Below, one piece after another: positions 42,473 through 53,100 of a stretch of 64,000 nucleotides of DNA. Source of the DNA: Nostoc sp. LEGE 06077 (lineage in GTDB: Bacteria; Cyanobacteriota; Cyanobacteriia; Cyanobacteriales; Nostocaceae); the NCBI RefSeq assembly GCF_015207705.1, contig NZ_JADEWI010000006.1:1-64000 (forward strand), read 5' to 3'. How positions within the stretch are numbered: the stretch's first letter is position 1; each line of letters starts with the position of its first letter. The notes beneath the pieces are model-generated. The model made no database searches. It worked only from the letters and a program-made list of their open reading frames with translations, and was not told the origin of the DNA. The translations under genes were made by a program, and so were the position numbers.

Positions 42473-42793
42473 TAATCAGTCCTTTTGGGTTACACAAAAA
42501 TAATTTTGATTATATCGTTAATATTTATCATAATATACGTAATTTTTTTATATTCAGTTTGGTTTATAAATTTATTTGCGTAGTTAAGGAAGTCTTAACT
42601 TTTAAAAAAGGATAAATATGCACTGATTATTGTAATTGAATAACGCAGGTTACGCCAAAAAAAATATATAAGTCTTTGATATCGATATGGATTCCTAGCG
42701 GAGCAAGCTAATGATTGACGCAGAGGATCTACTAATCTTGCTGTTGCTCCTTTGATGAATTTGATGCAATATTGTTGTTATTATATTAAGTAT
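42473..42793. other. AT-rich gap without a recognised feature
   Basis: About 320 bp between HNH gene and the next operon; runs of A/T near 42540-42620 and a small GC-rich patch near 42697. I see no gene, repeat or RNA in it. Confidence 0.5.
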
Positions 42794-43333
42794 TTAAGCA
42801 GAAATTTTTTCGGAAAAATTTACCTGCGACATAACTTGTGCGCGTATTGAATTAGCAGCCGTCTCTGCAATTTCTGTTCTATCAGAATCAGTAAGAAGTA
42901 CTGCAAGTAGCGATTTGAGAGCTTCGCGGTTAGATATAAACTCTTCACCGTATAAATCATCTTGCAGCAGTGTGGCTTCTAAGTAAGGTAATAGCTCAGG
43001 CGCAGGAGATAACAACCGTTCTTTAATGCGTCTCCTTGCAGTCTCTGTTGCCGAAGAAGTACCTACACCTAAATCCCATGTTTCAATTATTAGCCTGATT
43101 TCACGGTTAAGTGATACACGCAGCGTTGATAGGCGACCAAATAAAGGAAGGTTAAGCATTAAAGGTGGTAGTGCATTACCCCAATCCAAACCAGCACCAA
43201 TAGTGCAATTGGCTTCATCTTCGATACGAACAGCTTCATCGAGCCATCCTTCACCAAAAAGTAAATCTATAGCTTCTTGGGTTGTTACTGGCTCGTTCAC
43301 CTGAGAATTATTATTTTGCTGTTGATGATTCAT
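42794..43333 (-). CDS. Hypothetical partner of GNAT gene
   Basis: 179 residues, soluble and helical, with a Gln/Asn-rich start. Part VTTQEAIDLLFGEGWLDEAV and WDLGVGTSSATETARRRIKE are visible but no family is recognised. Its ATG overlaps the GNAT stop (ATGA, 43330-43333), so the two are cotranslated. The pair could be a modifying enzyme and its target or antitoxin, but the order (GNAT first) and size differ from known TacAT pairs. Confidence 0.5.
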   Translation of the reverse strand: MNHQQQNNNSQVNEPVTTQEAIDLLFGEGWLDEAVRIEDEANCTIGAGLDWGNALPPLMLNLPLFGRLSTLRVSLNREIRLIIETWDLGVGTSSATETARRRIKERLLSPAPELLPYLEATLLQDDLYGEEFISNREALKSLLAVLLTDSDRTEIAETAANSIRAQVMSQVNFSEKISA

Positions 43334-43893
43334 AAATTTTCACCTGCTCTCCGTCTCAATACACCATACTCAAAGTAAACCAAATTATCGTATTCTTCTT
43401 CAGGCCCGCAGTTAAACATATTTTGTTTTTCGTAAAATCCTACAGACCTTGGTAAAGAATGCAACCTAATTCTACCTTCATACCCAAGCTCAACACTTCT
43501 AATTCTGGCGAAATTTAAAAGTGCTTGACCAACACCTTTGAATTGAGGCGGACGCTGAATTTCAATTCGGTTAGTGGGGGCAGTTGCAATACCATCAACA
43601 TAAACTAGTCTCTTACCAATATTCAACCGGGAACCGTGCATTTGTGTTTCTATTATCATTAATCCTTGAGTTGTGTTTTCGCACTCAACTGCATAACCTT
43701 CAAGATTTGCTTGATTAGCAAGATATCTTAATTTAAATATCCAGTCCCAGTATTTATCTTCTTGAGTAAATAACCTTAATTTTTCGACCCAATCACTTAC
43801 ATAATTATCAACGTGTCTTTGTCCTAAATCTACCAAATATGCTTCAACAGATGTGTTATTGCTACCTCTTTTTAATTCTATTTTTCGCTGCAC
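43330..43893 (-). CDS. GNAT-like acetyltransferase
   Basis: 187 residues. The core motif A region has YVDGIATAPTNR followed by FKGVGQALLNFARIRSVELG, as in the acetyl-CoA pyrophosphate loop (Q/R-x-x-G-x-G/A), and the later RIRLHSLPRSVGFYEKQNMF gives the typical strand and helix with the Tyr. The substrate is unknown. It is translationally coupled to the 179-aa gene. Confidence 0.7.
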   Translation of the reverse strand: MQRKIELKRGSNNTSVEAYLVDLGQRHVDNYVSDWVEKLRLFTQEDKYWDWIFKLRYLANQANLEGYAVECENTTQGLMIIETQMHGSRLNIGKRLVYVDGIATAPTNRIEIQRPPQFKGVGQALLNFARIRSVELGYEGRIRLHSLPRSVGFYEKQNMFNCGPEEEYDNLVYFEYGVLRRRAGENL

Positions 43894-43947
43894 CTAAAGC
43901 TCCTAGTTATTAACTTATTCTTAAAGCTTATAACGGCTATTTTACTA

Positions 43948-44439
43948 CTAAATAAAAGAGTAAAAATAACTGCGTATATCAGTGGCTTTATGCCAACCAG
44001 CTAGCACAGCATCATCTGAAATTTCTCCAATAACTACCAAACTATTTTCTTTATCCACATAGTAGGGTAAAGGTTCAGCACTCAACCAACCATAAGCAAT
44101 GGCTTCTTGGTCTCGCTCAAAAATTGAAACTTCTAAACTTTGCTCATATCTTGAGTAGTAGTAAGGTAAATAGCAAGCTGGGTATTCTCTTAAAGATTCG
44201 CGATTAACTGTGTATGATTGCCAACGTAGTCGCTCACTCTTAATTTCTTTTGGATTAGCTTCTAGCCAATCATAAAGTTTTTTAGCTTGCCGCAATGCAT
44301 GGTCTTTGCCTTCAAAAACAACGCTGGGAAGAAAAATATCGCCGTCAAAATGCACCGCAACTTCAAATAAATCTTCATCCTCATCTTCGGCTTCGCTTTC
44401 TGTTACCTCAATGATTCCAGCCTTATATAGTTCAGTCAT
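43948..44439 (-). CDS. Hypothetical acidic protein
   Basis: 163 residues, very acidic N-terminus (EVTESEAEDEDEDLFEVAVH), central helix with Lys/Arg (GKDHALRQAKKLYDWLEA) and a tyrosine-rich stretch (YPACYLPYYYSRYEQ). No motif of a known family. It lies 54 bp upstream of the GNAT gene on the same strand, so it may be the first gene of a three-gene unit. Confidence 0.5.
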   Translation of the reverse strand: MTELYKAGIIEVTESEAEDEDEDLFEVAVHFDGDIFLPSVVFEGKDHALRQAKKLYDWLEANPKEIKSERLRWQSYTVNRESLREYPACYLPYYYSRYEQSLEVSIFERDQEAIAYGWLSAEPLPYYVDKENSLVVIGEISDDAVLAGWHKATDIRSYFYSFI

Positions 44440-44706
44440 TTCCCTGCATTGCTTCGTCAGATATACCTCTACATTATTAAAATTTTAGCTTTCAGTTACA
44501 AAATAATCAGAACGCTCTGTTGCTTCTAATCCCTTATCTGGAGGGAAGTTTTGTTTGTGTAGACGAGCCAGCACCGTAGTCGTAGTGTTAGCGTAGCTCG
44601 GCATTATCTCCAGGAGGAACTAAAGCCCTATTCTTTTTCTTACCCGCAATCGCATTAACAGAGCGAATCAGTGTAAATTCAGAAATTCTTAAAATTAATA
44701 AAAATT

Positions 44707-45231
44707 CTAACTTGCCGGATGATATAACCCCGTATCCTGATTAAATTCCCATCCTAACCCTGCTCTATCCTTGCCTTTGCACCATCCCACAAAAAGCGGT
44801 GGTGGCAGATTAATTCGCTGCTCGCGTATAGTTTCTACACTTACACCAAGTCTTGAAGCTAAACCTTCTTCTGTTAGCGGTTGGATTCGAGGAGTTTGCC
44901 CTTGATAATATGAATTGTTGTTGTACGATTTCTTCTGCCGTTTCGGTTGGTTGTTGAGATAATTTTGAATTTTAATAATCGCCTCAGCAAATTGTTTCAT
45001 TTGGGCTGTTATCTCTTCAGTTTTTTGTTCTAAAGAGTCCAGGCGTTTATCTTCATTACCAGCAATTGCATCAAGGTCATCTAAAGAACCATCTAGGTAT
45101 AGCTCAATAAAACGGGTGAGCGTCGCTGTTGCTGTCGTGCCTTTCGAGTTGCAATGGGCGATAAACTGCTCCCACATCTTTTGGTCACAGTTGAAAGATG
45201 CTAGCTTCTTTGTTCTCCCTGTATTGCTCAT
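44707..45231 (-). CDS. Plasmid-type regulator with RHH-like N-terminus
   Basis: 174 residues. The first 55 (FNCDQKMWEQFIAHCNSKG...TLTRFIELYLDGS) resemble a ribbon-helix-helix DNA-binding domain; then a coiled coil (about 65-100) and a C-terminal part with LTEEGLASRLGVSVETIREQ, a helix-turn-helix-like motif. Plasmid copy or partition control is a plausible role. It is followed at 44555-44690 by a short frame without start codon (not annotated). Confidence 0.55.
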   Translation of the reverse strand: MSNTGRTKKLASFNCDQKMWEQFIAHCNSKGTTATATLTRFIELYLDGSLDDLDAIAGNEDKRLDSLEQKTEEITAQMKQFAEAIIKIQNYLNNQPKRQKKSYNNNSYYQGQTPRIQPLTEEGLASRLGVSVETIREQRINLPPPLFVGWCKGKDRAGLGWEFNQDTGLYHPAS

Positions 45232-45534
45232 ATCTAGGTAATGTCTAGGTATTATCTAGGTAAACTTATCCGCGGACAGGAACAACTGAGCGTGTTTCCA
45301 TCTTGATAGCTACCTTGACAATATCATGATGAGCGTGATGGCGTGGCGTACCCGCCTACCGTAGGTGATGCCTTCTGGAGCGAGACGCTGCGCTTAGGAA
45401 TGCGAACTTAATAACCTGCAATTCTAATTTAACTGGGAATGGTGCGTTACGCTCCGCTAACACACCCTACTTTTGTACTTTATTTAATCCATGTTCCTTA
45501 GCTTGCTTCCCCGTAGGGGTACACCTACGCTTTT
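45232..45534. other. Intergenic region with short GC-rich genomic repeats
   Basis: Two patches, about 45345-45400 (GTAGGTGATGCCTTCTGG; GAGCGAGACGCTGCGC) and 45500-45530, are of the short repeat type scattered in Nostoc genomes. No gene or RNA recognised; a recombination site for the nearby recombinase might lie here but cannot be shown. Confidence 0.4.
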
Positions 45535-46617
45535 TTACCGATGTTTGCTTTTCTTACGCAGTGCGTGAGAAGTCCCAACACGCCCAACATGGTGAATGTA
45601 CTTTGCAGTTGTCGCCGGGGAAGCATGGCCCAAATCTGCTTGCAAGTCAAAATCAGAAGCTCCATTTTTTTTAGCCAGCGTTGCGTGGGTGTGGCGCAGA
45701 AAGTGGGCGCTGAACTTAATTCCCGCAAAAGTAGAAATTTCCTCCATCATCAGTCGCAACCCGCGATCGCTTAGAGGTTTGCCCCTATCCCGCCGGCTGG
45801 GACTAGGAAACACCGGCCGATCGTTGCCTGCATCCCCACGATAATCCAGTAGTACCTCACTAGTTTCCGGATCGAGACTAATAGTTCTGGTTTTATTTCG
45901 TTTCCCCGTCACAGTTAACAACAGACAATCTCCATCCTCCCGAAACTGCCGCCAAAACAACCCCGGCGTAATTACGCGCTTACCATAATCAGAAGTTTGC
46001 CGCGCAATTTCTCCTGCCCTCACCCCACTGTAAAACATGAGAGTAAACAGCAGCCAGTGCATCTTATTAGTATTGTGTTGCAAGTCTACTGCCATCGCCG
46101 CTTTTTCCAACTTAGCAATCTCGCGTTCCGACAGAATGCGCTCTGCGAGCTTATCGTCCCACTGGATGCTTAAGTCCTTGCCCAAGTCGATAGCGAAATA
46201 ACCAATAGAAGCTCTAGTACCCCATTCCCACAAACTTTTAATCGCCGCCGTGTACTTAGCCGCAGTATTTTTACTCAGCCCATAAGTATTTTTCTTTCCC
46301 CGTACTGGCTTTTCATCCTTGAGCCAAGCCAGATAAGCGTGTAGATGAAATAACGTTACCATCCTCAAATCAGATATCCCAAACCGCGACTGCATATAAT
46401 CGACAAGCTCATAACCAATTTGCCGATATGCCCGTCGCGTTTGGTCGCTTTTGATAGTGACAGAATGCACCCATAGCTCAATTAGCTGCTGTGTCGAATT
46501 AATTTTCTGGCGGTTGGGAAAATAATAATCCACAAGCGCAACACGAGCTTCATCAAGCGGTAGAGTTACCACCTCCACAGCAAGTGATTCCACGCTTTTG
46601 ACGGGTAAATTTTCCAT
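45535..46617 (-). CDS. Tyrosine recombinase, XerC/D-like
   Basis: 360 residues from the ATG at 46617 (MENLPVKSVE); an ATG at 46707 would add 30 residues that look non-coding. N-terminal core-binding domain (about 35-140), catalytic domain with R in MFYSGVRAGEIARQ, HFLRHTHATL and LGHASPATTAKYIH, giving the R...H-x-x-R...H...Y set. It catalyses site-specific DNA recombination, perhaps integration or resolution of the element. Lying between the regulator and the Dpd-like cluster, it could be the recombinase of a defence island. Confidence 0.85.
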   Translation of the reverse strand: MENLPVKSVESLAVEVVTLPLDEARVALVDYYFPNRQKINSTQQLIELWVHSVTIKSDQTRRAYRQIGYELVDYMQSRFGISDLRMVTLFHLHAYLAWLKDEKPVRGKKNTYGLSKNTAAKYTAAIKSLWEWGTRASIGYFAIDLGKDLSIQWDDKLAERILSEREIAKLEKAAMAVDLQHNTNKMHWLLFTLMFYSGVRAGEIARQTSDYGKRVITPGLFWRQFREDGDCLLLTVTGKRNKTRTISLDPETSEVLLDYRGDAGNDRPVFPSPSRRDRGKPLSDRGLRLMMEEISTFAGIKFSAHFLRHTHATLAKKNGASDFDLQADLGHASPATTAKYIHHVGRVGTSHALRKKSKHR

Positions 46618-46896
46618 AATAAAATTCCCCAACCCCCACTGATAATTATGATGCCGAGAACTATAATTCCCGGTATCTTTATGATAGTTGTTTCCCAAGC
46701 ACCACAAAATTACTCATCGAAAATAATCTATATCGTATATACGCGGATATCCCGTATGCGATGATGGTAGTGGGGAAAGTTGGGGAAGTAAGGGGAGATA
46801 GGGAGGTAGGGGGAGTAAGTAAATATTAGAACTCGAAGCAAATGGTTAAAGAACTGGTTAGAAATCACTTCTCCACAACAAAAGCGCGAGGGACTG

Positions 46897-47391
46897 GTGG
46901 AATATCCGCAGATAAATATAAAACTTCTCTCAGAAGAAGACCGGGAGTTGGTGAAGCAGGCCAAGCAGCGTGCTGAGGATTTGCGCTTAACTTTTAAAGA
47001 GTTTGTGTTGGATTGTATTAGAAATGCACTTGTAGAAGAGAGTCCCAATAGTGCAGATAGTGCAACTGCTGCCGAAATTGAAGCTTTGAAAGCTCAAATC
47101 GCCGCCCTGTCAGAGAAAGTGAGTATTCCTTCTGCGACCAAAACGGAAGTGCATACCCTCCAGGAGCGGTTGAATCAATTGCGGGTGGGAATTTCAAATG
47201 AAATTAAGAAGGATAGGGAGCAACTTGCTTCTTTGACGTTGGCGCTCTCCCGGCTTGAAAGCCAAATTGAACAGCTAATACCTTCCTTAAATCTTCAGGT
47301 GGATGGTGAAGGTAATGCCGACAGTGATAGCGACTGGATTTTTGGGGAAGACTCTGGTGATGTGAGAGGAGAAGATATTGAGGGTTTTTGA
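46897..47391 (+). CDS. Coiled-coil protein with RHH-like start
   Basis: 164 residues from the GTG at 46897, soluble. The first 45 residues (INIKLLSEEDRELVKQAKQR...FKEFVLDCIRNALV) have the form of a short DNA-binding ribbon-helix-helix-like unit; from about 60 to 125 there is a coiled coil (EIEALKAQIAALSEKV), and the tail is acidic (DSDSDWIFGEDSGD). It lies divergent from the recombinase and convergent with the 728-aa gene. A regulator of the plasmid or the recombinase is possible. Confidence 0.5.
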   Translation: MEYPQINIKLLSEEDRELVKQAKQRAEDLRLTFKEFVLDCIRNALVEESPNSADSATAAEIEALKAQIAALSEKVSIPSATKTEVHTLQERLNQLRVGISNEIKKDREQLASLTLALSRLESQIEQLIPSLNLQVDGEGNADSDSDWIFGEDSGDVRGEDIEGF

Positions 47392-47424
47392 AATTGGTTA
47401 TAAGACAATTGTATAGCCATTTTA

Positions 47425-49611
47425 TTACTGCACCTTATTAAGAATTGCGCGAACTACACCAGTTTTGCCCCGACAAGCTAGAAAAAATACATCACCTGTT
47501 AAAGCGCCATCTTTTTTTAAGTCAGACACAATTTGACTTAAATCATGACCCATATATCCAGTAATTACTGCAATTAAATTACAATTGCTTATTTGTGCCT
47601 GTACGTTACTGCGATTTATATATGCCTCACTTGAGGGCGCAACCTCAACACAATTTTGTAAACCGTAATTTTCGCACAATTCACGGATGACCTCTCGTCT
47701 AGTTGCTTGGTGTCCACCGACCAATGCAAGACTTATGGATGCCAAGTTTTGGGTTCTTGATACTATGTTTTTATCTGAAGCTACTTGTACCTCCAGCTTA
47801 GTAGCCTCAGCACGACGTTGTTGGCGATACTCAACAAGCTCATTTGCTAAATCCGAGTTAAGACAGAATAAAGCACGTTTCAAATCTTGAAAAAAATATG
47901 CTTCGGCTTCTTCTTGACGTAATGCGTTATCTATTTCAGCGATCGCTAAACCAAAATAGTCATTTGCTAAACTTTGACGTAAAGTAGGTTGCACATTGAT
48001 GTATGCTTCCAGTCCTTCAAGTAATTCAAAATACTGTAGCGAACTGATTTTTTGTTCGATTGCAAATTTTCTTAAAATATCTAGTTCTTTATTTAAATCT
48101 TCCCATTTTCCTACATTAGCAAGCCAGTCTAGCCAGTCAGCATAAGCATTGAGCATTCCTGACGTGTTTTGTACCTGCTTACACAAATCTAATCTGTCTT
48201 TTAATATTTCTTCTGCTTCTGGTAAATCCCGCAGGCGTACTCCAGCAAAATTTACACATAACTCATAATAACTAACTTTATCTTCATCAGAAATATCACC
48301 AAAACCATCTAAATTAGCAACTCTTGCTATTAAAGCACGGTCTAACAATGTTAATTGTTCATTAGCTGTTTCTAGAAGTATTTGATATACCTCCCCGGCT
48401 TTGATTGGATCACCAACTGTAGCCCATAATTTTGCTAAAGGTAGCAGAATTTGAACTCTACGTTCACCTCCTTGCCAAGCCTTTTCTAAGAATTCACTAG
48501 CTTGTGTTTTCTGCCCTAAGTTATAAAGAGCAGCACCACGCAATCCTGCCAATGCTGGTGACAGTTCAGAAATTACGCTCGGTAATAATTCAATTACTTC
48601 TTGGAAAAGTTGACTATTTAGCAGCAGTTCTGCATGACGTTGTTGCAACTCTTCTGTCTTTTCGGTAATTGATTGATATATTTGTAAAGCAGAGTCAGTA
48701 TTATCAATTGATATGTAAGCATCAGCTAAAGCAAGTAGTACATTAATAGCTTTAGGATAGTCTTCTTTGAGTTTCTCAAGTTGGGAAATACGTTCTCCTG
48801 GTTCAATTTCTAATAACCGCATCAATTGTTCGTTAAGTGTAGCTCCTTCTATTGTTGGTAAGGGTTCTTGAGTAACCAAGGACAAATGCAATAGTTTTCG
48901 TACTCCGTTGGCTTGGCGTAACCTCTCTAATTCGGGTAAAAATTCTTGTGCTAATGCTTGCACAGAACCTAATAACTCTTGTTCTTTTGTTTGTTGATAA
49001 TGCTGGAGATGAGCAGTTACCAACTGCTCTACCAACCTTCCAGAAACAGGTAAAGCTAAAATACTGTTATATTTAGCTTTACAAAGTGCTACTAATTGTT
49101 CATGCTGTTCTGTCTTGGCATAAAGTGCAATTAATGTTCGCAAAGCATTGCTATCATTAACATCAGCTTGCCGCAGCAGATGGTCTTCGACTTCAGTGAT
49201 TCGTCCAGCAGAAATTTTTTGTTCGAGGGTATTTTGATTAATTTCTTGTACTGAACTTGTAGGATTTACATCATCGTTATTTAATTTTTTGATGGCTTTA
49301 CGAAATAGAATTTGCCATGATTTAAAGTCTTTTAAAGTTGCTTCTTTTGTGGCAACACTAGCATTGTTTGAAACCTTGATACGGGCTTCTATTTTTTGCA
49401 TTACGCTATCAAGGTTGTTGACTGTGGAAGTAACATAAAAAAAGTGGGTATAATCGTCATGATATGAGAATCTTGGATTAGTAACTTTAAATTCAGCTTG
49501 CCTGAGTTCCCGATGAATTTCTACTGCTTGAGTTTGCCCATTACACCGCAAACGCAATCCAACTTGGTCAGCGTTTCCCAATTTAGCCTCAATTTGATAT
49601 CCAAACGTCAT
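47425..49611 (-). CDS. Dpd-cluster protein with TPR region and DUF2325-like end
   Basis: 728 residues, soluble. The first 120 residues form a beta-rich domain (GYQIEAKLGNADQVGLRLRC). About 130-480 are helical with tetratricopeptide-like repeats (ALADAYISIDNTDSALQIYQ). From about 625 to the end it has LVGGHQATRREVIREL, VITGYMGHDLSQIVSDLKKD and FFLACRGKTGVVRAIL, resembling the DUF2325 fold. Its start overlaps the stop of the PLD gene by 4 bp. It is the last gene of the cluster's minus-strand operon, and may be one of the uncharacterised accessory Dpd proteins; I cannot assign it to a letter. Confidence 0.65.
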   Translation of the reverse strand: MTFGYQIEAKLGNADQVGLRLRCNGQTQAVEIHRELRQAEFKVTNPRFSYHDDYTHFFYVTSTVNNLDSVMQKIEARIKVSNNASVATKEATLKDFKSWQILFRKAIKKLNNDDVNPTSSVQEINQNTLEQKISAGRITEVEDHLLRQADVNDSNALRTLIALYAKTEQHEQLVALCKAKYNSILALPVSGRLVEQLVTAHLQHYQQTKEQELLGSVQALAQEFLPELERLRQANGVRKLLHLSLVTQEPLPTIEGATLNEQLMRLLEIEPGERISQLEKLKEDYPKAINVLLALADAYISIDNTDSALQIYQSITEKTEELQQRHAELLLNSQLFQEVIELLPSVISELSPALAGLRGAALYNLGQKTQASEFLEKAWQGGERRVQILLPLAKLWATVGDPIKAGEVYQILLETANEQLTLLDRALIARVANLDGFGDISDEDKVSYYELCVNFAGVRLRDLPEAEEILKDRLDLCKQVQNTSGMLNAYADWLDWLANVGKWEDLNKELDILRKFAIEQKISSLQYFELLEGLEAYINVQPTLRQSLANDYFGLAIAEIDNALRQEEAEAYFFQDLKRALFCLNSDLANELVEYRQQRRAEATKLEVQVASDKNIVSRTQNLASISLALVGGHQATRREVIRELCENYGLQNCVEVAPSSEAYINRSNVQAQISNCNLIAVITGYMGHDLSQIVSDLKKDGALTGDVFFLACRGKTGVVRAILNKVQ

Positions 49612-50123
49612 GACAGTAGTAATCCTTGTTCAAAATGCTGTACACATATATTCCGTAATTCAGCAATACTCCGTTCGTCATGATTGTATGTGAAGAGTTC
49701 AAAATTTTGATTAACTCCTCCATCAGTTAAATTTAGTGAACCGTTAATAGCACCGTAACGACCAACGTATGCTTTGGTATGGAGTTTGGAAAGTACCCTT
49801 ACCTGAATGCGATCGCTTTTATTGCCCAGTTGTCTCAATAAAGGATAATACTCTTTATCGCTACCTACTGTGACGTAAACTTTACCGCCATTAGCGGCCA
49901 TTTGATGCAGAATGTCAAACAGGTGTAATGCTTCTTGTTTTGTCTCTACAATTTCCCCAAAAGAAACATAGTAGGGTTTTTCTAAACGGAAATTTGTTAC
50001 CCAAGGCGAAACAATCCAAAACTCGTAACTGCCTTCTAGTTGTGATGCTAAAATCTCATTGAGCAGAAAGTTGTAAAGCATTGCTTGACCACTGGGTTGC
50101 AATTGAGTTGATTGCTTTGCCAT
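49608..50123 (-). CDS. dpdK: Phospholipase D-like protein, DpdK-like
   Basis: 171 residues. Contains one HKD motif: HTKAYVGRYGAINGSLNLTD (H-x-K-x(n)-G-S-x-N) near 120-140; N-terminal part with FWIVSPWVTNFRLE. A single HKD motif means that a dimer makes the active site, as in nuclease members of the family. The start lies 10 bp after the large helicase gene and the stop overlaps the following gene. A helicase-PLD pair in this order fits DpdJ-DpdK of 7-deazaguanine islands and also the DrmA-DrmC pair of DISARM. Confidence 0.7.
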   Translation of the reverse strand: MAKQSTQLQPSGQAMLYNFLLNEILASQLEGSYEFWIVSPWVTNFRLEKPYYVSFGEIVETKQEALHLFDILHQMAANGGKVYVTVGSDKEYYPLLRQLGNKSDRIQVRVLSKLHTKAYVGRYGAINGSLNLTDGGVNQNFELFTYNHDERSIAELRNICVQHFEQGLLLS

Positions 50124-50133
50124 TGGCAGAACC

Positions 50134-53100
50134 TCACTTAATAGGACGAACTGTTACTTGAATGACAGGTAATTCGTTTGGTTTTAAGTTGTTAGGGTAA
50201 ATAGTTTGAATATCGGTAATCATTGGGTAAACCATGCCGATATCTGTGTCGATACCTGCGTCTGTCAAGTAGCTAATTGTGACACAGAGGGACGCAAGAT
50301 TATCGCTTCTTACCCGTAAGTAAATTGTTTGACAGCCATTTTCCAGCAAGGTTCTCATTCTTTCACTGATGTCAGTACCGCTGACAGTGCCATCTAATTC
50401 TAGGGTTTGAGGAGTACGAACCTGATTTAACCATTCCGTCAGTAGGGGACGGTTCAGCAGGTGACGGCTTAAACCTGGCGCTTCGATGTCGCCACTGCGG
50501 TCATCTAGGCAACTGGAACAATTGCAGCGACAATTTAAAAGCATCCTGCGTTCTACCCCTGCTTCAAATGCTTTACGTGCTTCGTTATCTGAAGCACTAT
50601 ATTCGGCTTCGTAAATTTCAAGTAAGCGCATTAACTCTGGATAGGGCGGTGATTGTTGATCACGCCTAGCTTTAACTATTTTGCGGTAAAGTAGTGCCGT
50701 TGCTTCAGTAAATGTAGGATCGCGTCCTAGTTGTTCGGCACACTCAGGAAGAAACTCGTGGTTAATTTCCCGAAAAATACGCCAGTTAACCAGAGGTATA
50801 TCCCCTAGTTTCTGAGTGTAGTCGGGAATAAAAACCCGAAAGATGGCTTTGAGTTGGGCTTGGCGCATAGGCACACCCAATTGTTGCCGTACCTGTGCCA
50901 TTAACTGTTCAATTTTATTTTGGCGATCGCTAGATTTACCTGCTGCTATAATTTCATTGACTCTAGTTGCACATCCTTCTAACCAAGGCTCAGGTTGCGC
51001 TAATAAATGACGCAAAAATGCTTCCTCTTGGGCAGTGGTACAGCGAGTCATTTTGTTGGCAAGGGTTGTCCAGAATTTATCAGCATGGTTGCGTAGCAAG
51101 TCATGGGTTGCCCGCATTACACCAATACCTCCCATACCAATTTCGTACAACCAAATCCGGTTAGCCGCCGTACCCTCAAAGTCAGCGTGTAACTCAGTCC
51201 AGGCTGCAACGTAATTTAGTGCCTCAACACCTGCAACTTCTTGGGCTACAGACTTTAAAGCTTGAGTCAGACTATACTGAAAGCTGTCCCTTAAGTATTG
51301 CTGATAGCTCAATCCACCGCTATGAATTTCAGCATACAAATTCACAAATATCGATAAATAATCATTGCCACTATTTATGAGGTGGTAAACAGCTTGTTGA
51401 TTTTTGCGGGATAACTGCTGTATTCCATTAATTGCTTCTGTCAACCAACGGTCAAACTGATTGTTACCACGAGTAAACCAATCACGTAGCCCTTCTGGTG
51501 TTCCTCCCTCTCCACCACACCATCTATCTGCCATAGTCAGCAGCACATTAACAAGATATTCAGCAGCAAAGTAGTTTGCCTGATATTCAACCGTGAGAAC
51601 GCTAACAAAGGCATGGTGGATGGCATGGTAACACAGATTTTTCTGTGTCGAAGCAGAAAATTGGAGCTTAGTTAGCAAATCGGAATTGAGATCAAAACAA
51701 ACTCCTTCCGTCAATATCTGGTATCCTAAAGCACAGTTACTCAGGCTCTCCTCGTCTGCTGTAAAACCCACGACTCCACGAATTTCTTCAGATGGTGAAT
51801 TGTGGAATTTAATCGTGTATTCACTTCCCAAAATAATTCGCTGCACATCTAACAAATTAAGATTTGCAGTTTCGTCACTGTGAAAAACAACTCGTTGTAT
51901 TAATTCTTGCCCTAATGGATCGCAAACAAGTGAAGGATGACCAGGCTTAAGGGTATATGCGGGGGTAGGAGTATCACCTCGGACAGGGCGAATTGCTACC
52001 GCACTGATAGCGTTAGCCGAACAGGAGTGGGCTAATGATTGTGTATCTTGGGCTGCATTTTCAGAGGTACGGCTTTCAGATAATTCTCCTGTTTCTGGGT
52101 TACACCACCAAAATGATGAGTTATAGTCTCGACTAAACTGCTTAGGCTTAATTGCAGTGGGACGATATAAATTCAAAAAGTTGGTACTTTTTTTACTAAT
52201 GTCAACTTTCTTTAGCGCCCGTGTTGGCAAGTTAACTGTATTTGGAGGGTAGTTTAAGGGGCTAATTTTATAATACTGATTAATGGCTATTCGGGAAGGT
52301 TCTCCATCAGAAATTTCTGGCGGTATCCAAGTTGAACCCTCGCCACCGCGAAATGTTACATTACCTGGGATTGTTTCGCTCACCGCCAAACTGATACTTT
52401 CAGAGTTAGGCTTCTTATTCGGGTTGTTATTATCGGGACGGTAGTCAACTTGCACCTCTGGCAAATTAATGTCAGAAAATAAATTCTCTGGTAAGTGCTT
52501 GGATAACAAATTTCTCAATTCTTTGGAATTAATGCGCTGCGTGTTGTCGCGCTCAAACTGCGGATTGACTCCCTTCATTAAGCCTTCATAGAAAATTTGG
52601 CACAAAAATCCTTCTGACTCATCGTCAAGTACCTGTTTTATGGCATCGTCTGGGATTGCAAACGTTTGTTGGAGATAATCTTTAAATTCCAGTAACACTC
52701 CAAAATCGACACTTTGCTCCATTAAATACTCGTACCCCTGCCGAGATAAATTATCGAGTTCGAGGTCGATTCCTGCACAACTTGCCCGATAAACTAACCA
52801 GTCGAAGAAAGCGTAAAACCCATGAATTCTTTGCAGGTATCGGTTTTGGGAATTAAGAGGAAGTTTTTGGAAAGTAGGGTCTGTAAGTATGTGTTCGTTA
52901 CGAAACAAAAATAAATCAGTAGATTTATAGGGACTGAGTACCGTAACTACAATCGGTCGCGTGCCGACTTTCCGCCCTCCTCGACCTTTACGTTGTACAA
53001 AACTAGCGACATTTGCAGGTGCTGTGTATTGTAAAACACACATTAAGGCTTCGTCATCGTAACCGACTTCTAATGCAGTTGTTGTAATGATTAAATCATC

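Noticed and set aside
44555-44700. Minus-strand frame encoding EFTLIRSVNAIAGKKKNRAL before a stop
   Set aside because: It has no start codon and directly follows the stop of the regulator gene; possible decayed gene end only.
46728-47048. 106-codon minus-strand frame
   Set aside because: It is antisense to the coiled-coil gene and rich in low-complexity S/P/Y stretches; a shadow.
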